A stretch of 64,000 nucleotides of DNA from Streptosporangium lutulentum (GTDB taxonomy: Bacteria; Actinomycetota; Actinomycetes; Streptosporangiales; Streptosporangiaceae), in the NCBI RefSeq assembly GCF_030811455.1, contig NZ_JAUSQU010000001.1:372001-436000 (forward strand), in the 5' to 3' direction. The position numbers and the translations under genes are program-made. The notes beneath the pieces were generated by a model. The model was not told where the DNA came from. It saw only the letters and a program-made list of their open reading frames with translations, and searched no databases. Every line of letters starts with the position of its first letter. Position 1 is the stretch's first letter. Below are positions 59,961 to 64,000 of the stretch, piece by piece.

Positions 59961-61154
59961 GTGGCCCGTCACTGAACCTTGGACGGGTAATTGATCTCCT
60001 GGGGTGAACCCGTCAGGCTGGCTGCTTCCGCAAGATAGGGAGGTGGTCATGGCGCGCCGACCAGAGGTGTTCGTCCGGCCGTTGTCGATGGAGGAAGGCC
60101 GCAGACTGCAGCGGATCACGAGGACCGCGAAGGATCCGATCAAGTTGCGGCGGGCGATCGTGGTGATGATGTCCGGCCAGGGCCAGTCGGTGCCGGACAT
60201 CACCTCGTTGATGCAGGTCGGTGACGACTACGTCCGTGATGTCATCCACGCCTTCAACGAGCGGGGGTTTGACGCGCTGGACCCAAAATGGAGCGGGGGC
60301 CGTCCCCCGGCGATCAGTGAGCGGGTGCGTGAGCGCATCTGCCTGATCGCCAAGACGGTCCCCGCTGAGTGGGGCATCGCCGGCATGTCGACCTGGAGCC
60401 TGCGCACGCTGGCCGAGCACCTCATCGCCCGAGGGGTGGTGGCGGCGATCAGCCGCGAGCATCTGCGGCGGATCCTGCGCAAGGGCGGGGTGAGCTGGCA
60501 GACCACCACGACGTGGAAGGCATCCACCGACCCGCACTTCATCGCCAAGATGCGACGCGTGCTGAAGCTGTATGACAGCCCGCCCGCTGATGGGCGGGTG
60601 ATCTGCGTCGATGAGCTCGGGCCGCTGAATCTGCTGCCGCGTAAGGGCAAACGGTGGCGACCTCAGGGTTCACCGGCCCGGCTGCGGGCCACCTACCATC
60701 GCTACGACGGCGTCATGCAGATGATCGCGGCCCTGGATCTGGCCACCGGCAAGCTGTTTTACCGCATCCGCAAACGCAAACGCTGGCGGGAGTTCTTGTC
60801 CTTCCTCAAGACGCTCCGGGCGCGCTGGCCTGGCGAAAAACTGCATGTGATCATGGATAACTACTCGCCGCACAAGCACCGCGAGGTCCGCGCCTGGGCG
60901 GCTGCCAACGATGTCGAGCTGGTGTTCCTGCCGACCTATGGCTCGTGGTTGAACTGGATCGAGTCCGAATTCGCCGCCTTGCGCTACTACGCCCTCAATG
61001 GCACTGATCACCGCAGCCATGCCGAGCAGAACGCGGCGATCGGCGCCTATGTGCGCTGGCGCAACGCCCAAGCCCGGCCCAAGACGAACTTCGCCGCCAG
61101 CTCACCCATCAGAAGCTGGACCAGTTACCCGGCCAAGGTTGCGTGACGGGCCAC
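59961..61154 (+). mobile_element. IS630-family insertion sequence, apparently intact
   Basis: 1194 bp flanked by TA on both sides (59959-59960 and 61155-61156), the TA target duplication of IS630. The ends are imperfect inverted repeats: GTGGCCCGTCACTGAACCTT on the left against GTGGCCCGTCACGCAACCTT read inward on the right, with pairing continuing to about 35 bp. It holds one transposase gene with all catalytic residues. It interrupts the XRE regulator gene. Confidence 0.92.
60049..61146 (+). CDS. IS630-family DDE transposase
   Basis: A 365-aa transposase. An N-terminal helix-turn-helix region covers RRLQRITRTAKDPIKLRRAI to GGRPPAISERVRERI. A DDE domain follows with Asp in VICVDELGPL, Asp in HVIMDNYSPHK and Glu in NWIESEFAAL. 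All three are present and the frame is unbroken, so it is probably active. GGGAGG lies six bases before the ATG at 60049; an upstream GTG in the same frame lacks a site. The gene ends 8 bp inside the right end of the element. Confidence 0.93.
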   Translation: MARRPEVFVRPLSMEEGRRLQRITRTAKDPIKLRRAIVVMMSGQGQSVPDITSLMQVGDDYVRDVIHAFNERGFDALDPKWSGGRPPAISERVRERICLIAKTVPAEWGIAGMSTWSLRTLAEHLIARGVVAAISREHLRRILRKGGVSWQTTTTWKASTDPHFIAKMRRVLKLYDSPPADGRVICVDELGPLNLLPRKGKRWRPQGSPARLRATYHRYDGVMQMIAALDLATGKLFYRIRKRKRWREFLSFLKTLRARWPGEKLHVIMDNYSPHKHREVRAWAAANDVELVFLPTYGSWLNWIESEFAALRYYALNGTDHRSHAEQNAAIGAYVRWRNAQARPKTNFAASSPIRSWTSYPAKVA

Positions 61155-61157
61155 TAG

Positions 61158-62572
61158 TAGGGCTTGGTTAGGTGGGGACGGGCTGGGCGTGTCTGGGTAA
61201 CGCTCGGCGGCAGGTGGGGCAGATTCCGGCCCAGCACGCCAGGAGTAGTTGCAACTCGGCGATGATCCGGTAGGTGCTCAAACCGCAGCCGGCACTTTTG
61301 GGTCGAGCCGCTCCAGGGTGCAGAAGGCGTGTGCGACCGAGGCCAGGGTCACGTGATGGTGCCAGCCACTCCAGGTGCGGCCCTCGAAGTGGTCCAGACC
61401 CAGGCCGGTCTTCAACTCCCGGTAGTCGTGTTCGATGCGCCAGCGGATTTTGGCCAGGCGCACCAGGCGCCGTAGCGGGATGTCTGCCGGGAGGGTGGAC
61501 AGCCAGTATTTGGTCGGCTCGCTCTCACCAGGTGGCCATTCGGCCAGCAGCCAGCACACCGGCAGATCCTCGCCCATGTGCGCGCGGCGGATCCGTAGCC
61601 CCGCCGGCCGTACCCGCAGCGCGACAAACCGTGAGCGCAACGGCCCCTTGGACCCGGCCCGCCAGGTCACCGCGTGCAGCGCGCGCCGTCCGGCGGCGGT
61701 CACGATCTGCTGGGCTGAGCGCGGCTTGTCTCGATAACGCGGCACCGGCCGCCGCCCAGTCCCCGCATACGGCGCGACCGTCCGGCCGGCATCGATGCCC
61801 AGCAGCGCGGTATCGGAGCGCACCCCCACCACGTAGCCGATGCCACGCTCGGTCAAGCCCAGACGAAAGGCCCCGTCTTGGCCATAGCCCTCATCGGCGA
61901 CCACCAGCGGCGCCTCCAGCCCCCAGCAACACAGCTCATCGATCATGTCCAAAGCCAGCTGCCACTTGGGCACATGAGTGATGTCCGCGGGGATCCGGGC
62001 CCGTTGCCTGCGCGCCGCCACCGCGGCCGAATCCTCCGTGCGCGGTGAGGCCGCATCCCACCCCTCGGGCACGAACAGCCGCCAGTTCACCGGACAGGAC
62101 GCGACGTCGGTGACCAGGTGCACACTCGGGGCGACCTGGCAGTTAGCGGTCTTGCCCAGCGCCCCGCAGTACTGCGGGGCCACTCCCGGCGACTCCTCAC
62201 CATCCTTGACAAAGGACACATCATCGACCACCCAGGCGGCCGGGTTGATCGCCGTGTCCATCCGCCAGGCCAGCTCGGCCAGCACCAGTTGATGTGACCA
62301 GGGGGCGTCGGTGAGAAACTGCTGCAGCCCCTGGCGGTCCACGCCCAGCCGGGCCGCCATCGGCTCCATCGATTTACGGGCCCCGTCGGTCAGCAGGCCG
62401 CGCACATATCGTTCGCCCCATCGCCGCTGATCAGCACGGGCGAAACAGGAGAACACCTCGGCGGCGAACGTCTCCAGTCGCGCCCGCACGGCCTCGAGTT
62501 CTTGAGGGGTCATCTTCCCTCACCCCCAACGCAGGTGACATACCGTCTCCTACCCGAGGTAACCAAGTCCTA
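61158..62572 (-). mobile_element. IS701-family insertion sequence, apparently intact
   Basis: 1415 bp flanked by the 4-bp direct repeat CTAG (61154-61157 and 62573-62576), the target duplication typical of IS701. The inverted ends read TAGGGCTTGGTTA on the left and TAGGACTTGGTTA inward on the right. The left CTAG is made of the last base of the IS630 element, its TA duplication and one base of the host gene. The element therefore inserted after, and at the edge of, the IS630 element. Confidence 0.92.
61278..62513 (-). CDS. IS701-family DDE transposase
   Basis: A 411-aa transposase with the family pattern. The first Asp is in AWVVDDVSFVKDG, the second in LVVADEGYGQDGAFR. The Glu-containing C-terminal motif is KIRWRIEHDYRELKTGLGLDHFEGRTW. 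The frame is uninterrupted and of normal length, so it is probably functional. The ATG lies 59 bp inside the element's right end. About 120 bp separate its stop from the left end. Confidence 0.92.
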   Translation of the reverse strand: MTPQELEAVRARLETFAAEVFSCFARADQRRWGERYVRGLLTDGARKSMEPMAARLGVDRQGLQQFLTDAPWSHQLVLAELAWRMDTAINPAAWVVDDVSFVKDGEESPGVAPQYCGALGKTANCQVAPSVHLVTDVASCPVNWRLFVPEGWDAASPRTEDSAAVAARRQRARIPADITHVPKWQLALDMIDELCCWGLEAPLVVADEGYGQDGAFRLGLTERGIGYVVGVRSDTALLGIDAGRTVAPYAGTGRRPVPRYRDKPRSAQQIVTAAGRRALHAVTWRAGSKGPLRSRFVALRVRPAGLRIRRAHMGEDLPVCWLLAEWPPGESEPTKYWLSTLPADIPLRRLVRLAKIRWRIEHDYRELKTGLGLDHFEGRTWSGWHHHVTLASVAHAFCTLERLDPKVPAAV

Positions 62573-63320
62573 CTAGTTGGCGTGCACGGTCGGCAGCCAT
62601 CCAACCGAGTTGCTGCTCGTCGAGCTTGACGAGCATGCGGGTTGCCAGAACGTAGCTCTGTGAGAGGAGTGCGTGATCCGTTTCGCTGTTGCCGAGCGCG
62701 TGCCCGGCGCGGATCAACCGGGGTAGGCGTACGGCGAGGCTGCCGTAACGGCAGGCGTGGAAGTCGGCGAGGGCCCGCGAGAGTTCCGCGGGCACCTGCT
62801 TAGGCGACGGGTCGCCGAGAGGGTTGCCGAGGCCGAGCATCGCGTCACGTAGGCCGGCGACGAGTACCTCGCCGAGCAGGGCCTCGTTTGCCTGTGCGGT
62901 GCCACTTCCAAGGATTCGAGAGCTCGCGGCGGCGGCAGCCGTGACCGCTAGGTTCGCCAGCAAATTTCGTCGACGCACCGGATCTTCCCCGTCCTCCCGT
63001 TGACCCCTCTCCACACTATGAGCAGGCAGGCACGGATATGCGGTGGTTGGTACGGTCGCCTGTCCGTGTCGGGTCTTCGGCCGGGGCGGTGCCAGGCCAA
63101 GGGCTTGATGCGGGATGCCGAGCGCCTCAGCGAAACACTTCAACACGGCGACGTCGGTCATCGGGGAGATGCCCCGCTCGTAGCGGGACACCTGGGCCGC
63201 AGAATATCCGGCGAGCTGGCCGAGCTGGGCAAGCGTCAGTTGTCGCGCTTGCCGTATCTGACGTACGAGTTCCCCAGGAGTCACGGGGGATGATGCTTCC
63301 GTTTTGTCGATCGCACTCAT
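62573..63320 (-). pseudogene. 5' half of the XRE/TPR regulator gene
   Basis: About 249 codons from the ATG at 63320. An N-terminal XRE helix-turn-helix (ELVRQIRQARQLTLAQLGQLAGYSAAQVSRYERG) is followed by a Pro-rich linker and the first part of the helical domain (HALLSQSYVLATRMLVKLDEQQLGWMAADRARQL). The frame then runs into the IS701 end and stops at 62550 after a few foreign residues (GLGYLG). A truncated ~256-aa DNA-binding protein without most of its TPR domain could still be made and might bind its operator without control. The partner half is at 59329-59960. Confidence 0.88.
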
Positions 63321-63388
63321 ACCTGTCCCCGCTGGTAGCTGAGACCACGCCCCTTTCAACCTACGCGCGCCTGAGCGCCTCTGACAGG

Positions 63389-63430
63389 GCCTTTGCACCA
63401 CACGCAAACGCCTTTGCAGCACAGGGCAAC
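63389..63430 (+). promoter_or_regulatory. Tandem 21-bp repeat, likely operator of the XRE regulator
   Basis: GCCTTTGCACCACACGCAAAC (63389-63409) is followed directly by GCCTTTGCAGCACAGGGCAAC (63410-63430). Each unit has a dyad: TTTGC...GCAAA in the first, TTGC...GCAA in the second. They lie in the 208-bp region between the divergent XRE regulator remnant and the hexapeptide-repeat gene, as expected for the regulator's binding site. Confidence 0.6.
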
Positions 63431-63528
63431 GCCCCTCCCGTAGCCGGGCCGGATGCGGTCACCTCATGTGCAGGCGGCTCGCGCTCAGCGGGCCGCTACC
63501 GATTCGGTCTGCTCCCTGGGAGGACTTG

Positions 63529-64000
63529 ATGCAGTCTCCGACCTTGGTTGCGTCTGCGGCACGTACCGCAGATGCCCGCCTCGCTCCCGATTACTACTTC
63601 CGCTCCGACGGTCTCGGCGCCTACATCACGGGTCTGCTGAGCAACTGCCGGACAGTCTTCGACATCAAACCCGCCATGACGGCCGACCTCGACAACCCCG
63701 TCGCCGTGGGCCTCGAAGGTCTGCCTCGTGGCGTCGTCGAGGCCGGCGCTCTACTCAGGGGCGAGGTCATCGTCGAGGCCGGCGCCCGCGTCGAGGCCGG
63801 CGCTCAGATCGTCGGACCGGTGCTGATCTGTGCTGGCGCCGTCGTGGCCGCCGGCGCCCTGGTCCGCGATCACAGCGTGATCGGCCCCGGCTGCCGGATC
63901 GGGTTCGGCGCGGAGATCACCCGTAGCCTGCTGGCCGGGCACGTCTTCGTCAAACATCCGTGCTTCATCGGCGACTCGGTGATCGGGCGACGCGCCAACA
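63529..64000 (+). CDS. Left-handed beta-helix (hexapeptide-repeat) protein, partial
   Basis: The first ~157 codons of a gene that runs off the right edge. After ~60 residues (YYFRSDGLGAYITGLLSNCRTVFDIK) come repeats such as GLPRGVVEAGALLRGEVIVE and AGARVEAGAQIVGPVLICAG, then HSVIGPGCRIGFGAEI and KHPCFIGDSVIG. These form a left-handed beta-helix as in GlmU C-termini and sugar acyl- or nucleotidyltransferase partners. GGGAGG precedes the ATG at 63529. It is divergent from the broken XRE regulator gene and may have been its target. Confidence 0.85.
   Translation, partial: MQSPTLVASAARTADARLAPDYYFRSDGLGAYITGLLSNCRTVFDIKPAMTADLDNPVAVGLEGLPRGVVEAGALLRGEVIVEAGARVEAGAQIVGPVLICAGAVVAAGALVRDHSVIGPGCRIGFGAEITRSLLAGHVFVKHPCFIGDSVIGRRAN

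Noticed and set aside
1..64000. tRNA, rRNA or CRISPR array
   Set aside because: Reading through the intergenic regions revealed no cloverleaf, rRNA core or regularly spaced repeat array; the repeats found are short tandem or inverted ones.

Overview
The window is a high-GC actinomycete chromosome segment. Nearly every coding codon ends in G or C, GTG starts are common, and Gram-positive lipoboxes, sepH, otsA and many actinobacterial conserved-unknown families are present. Family-level resemblance suggests Streptosporangiales (Streptosporangium/Nonomuraea-like), but this is an impression and was not computed.

Layout. 1-3.4 kb: the start of a MoxR ATPase gene, a membrane-tethered trypsin-like protease, a decayed SapA-like gene, a four-EF-hand protein and an isochorismatase-fold protein that lacks its catalytic residues. 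3.48-6.42 kb: an accessory block bounded by 20-bp perfect inverted repeats. It holds an internally deleted IS982-type transposase, a coupled NTF2-like/SDR gene pair and a divergent MerR regulator. 6.4-16.2 kb: exported and accessory functions, including a binding-protein-like lipoprotein, a HupE/UreJ-like membrane protein, a purple-acid-phosphatase-like enzyme with a His/Asp/Gly tail, a DUF916-like surface protein, an MDR oxidoreductase, a TetR regulator and an extended PCMT-type methyltransferase. 16.5-35.6 kb: a SulP transporter fused to carbonic anhydrase, a Pro/Gly-rich membrane protein, a PEBP lipoprotein, an SNF2 helicase followed by what looks like the tail of a SWIM protein, a drug-type ABC exporter, two bPH2 membrane proteins, sepH, a sugar-lactone oxidase and an MFS exporter.

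35.7-58.8 kb is a housekeeping backbone: lytic transglycosylase, coproporphyrin ferrochelatase, S9 peptidase, inositol monophosphatase, a two-component system, DUF4193, otsA, DUF4235, valS, an AI-2E-type permease, dut, DUF3710, an OB-fold protein, DUF3159, two TrkA/RCK proteins, a KimA-like potassium permease and a TRAM RNA methyltransferase. From memory this matches the M. tuberculosis Rv2689c-Rv2701c order, with extra genes inserted. The TrkA pair diverges from the KimA-like permease and the three probably form one potassium-uptake module. Two small genes stand out here: a 54-codon gene in front of the two-component system and a 24-codon Cys-rich gene between valS and the permease, which has its own ribosome site and a perfect 16-bp-stem terminator.

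58.8-64 kb is a decay and insertion zone. A GntR fragment precedes an XRE/TPR regulator gene cut in two by nested insertions. An IS630-type element went in first, at a TA. An IS701-type element then landed on the CTAG formed at the IS630 edge. Removing both restores one reading frame. The former regulator's promoter still carries a tandem 21-bp repeat facing a hexapeptide-repeat gene that runs off the window. No tRNA, rRNA, CRISPR array or complete biosynthetic cluster was found.
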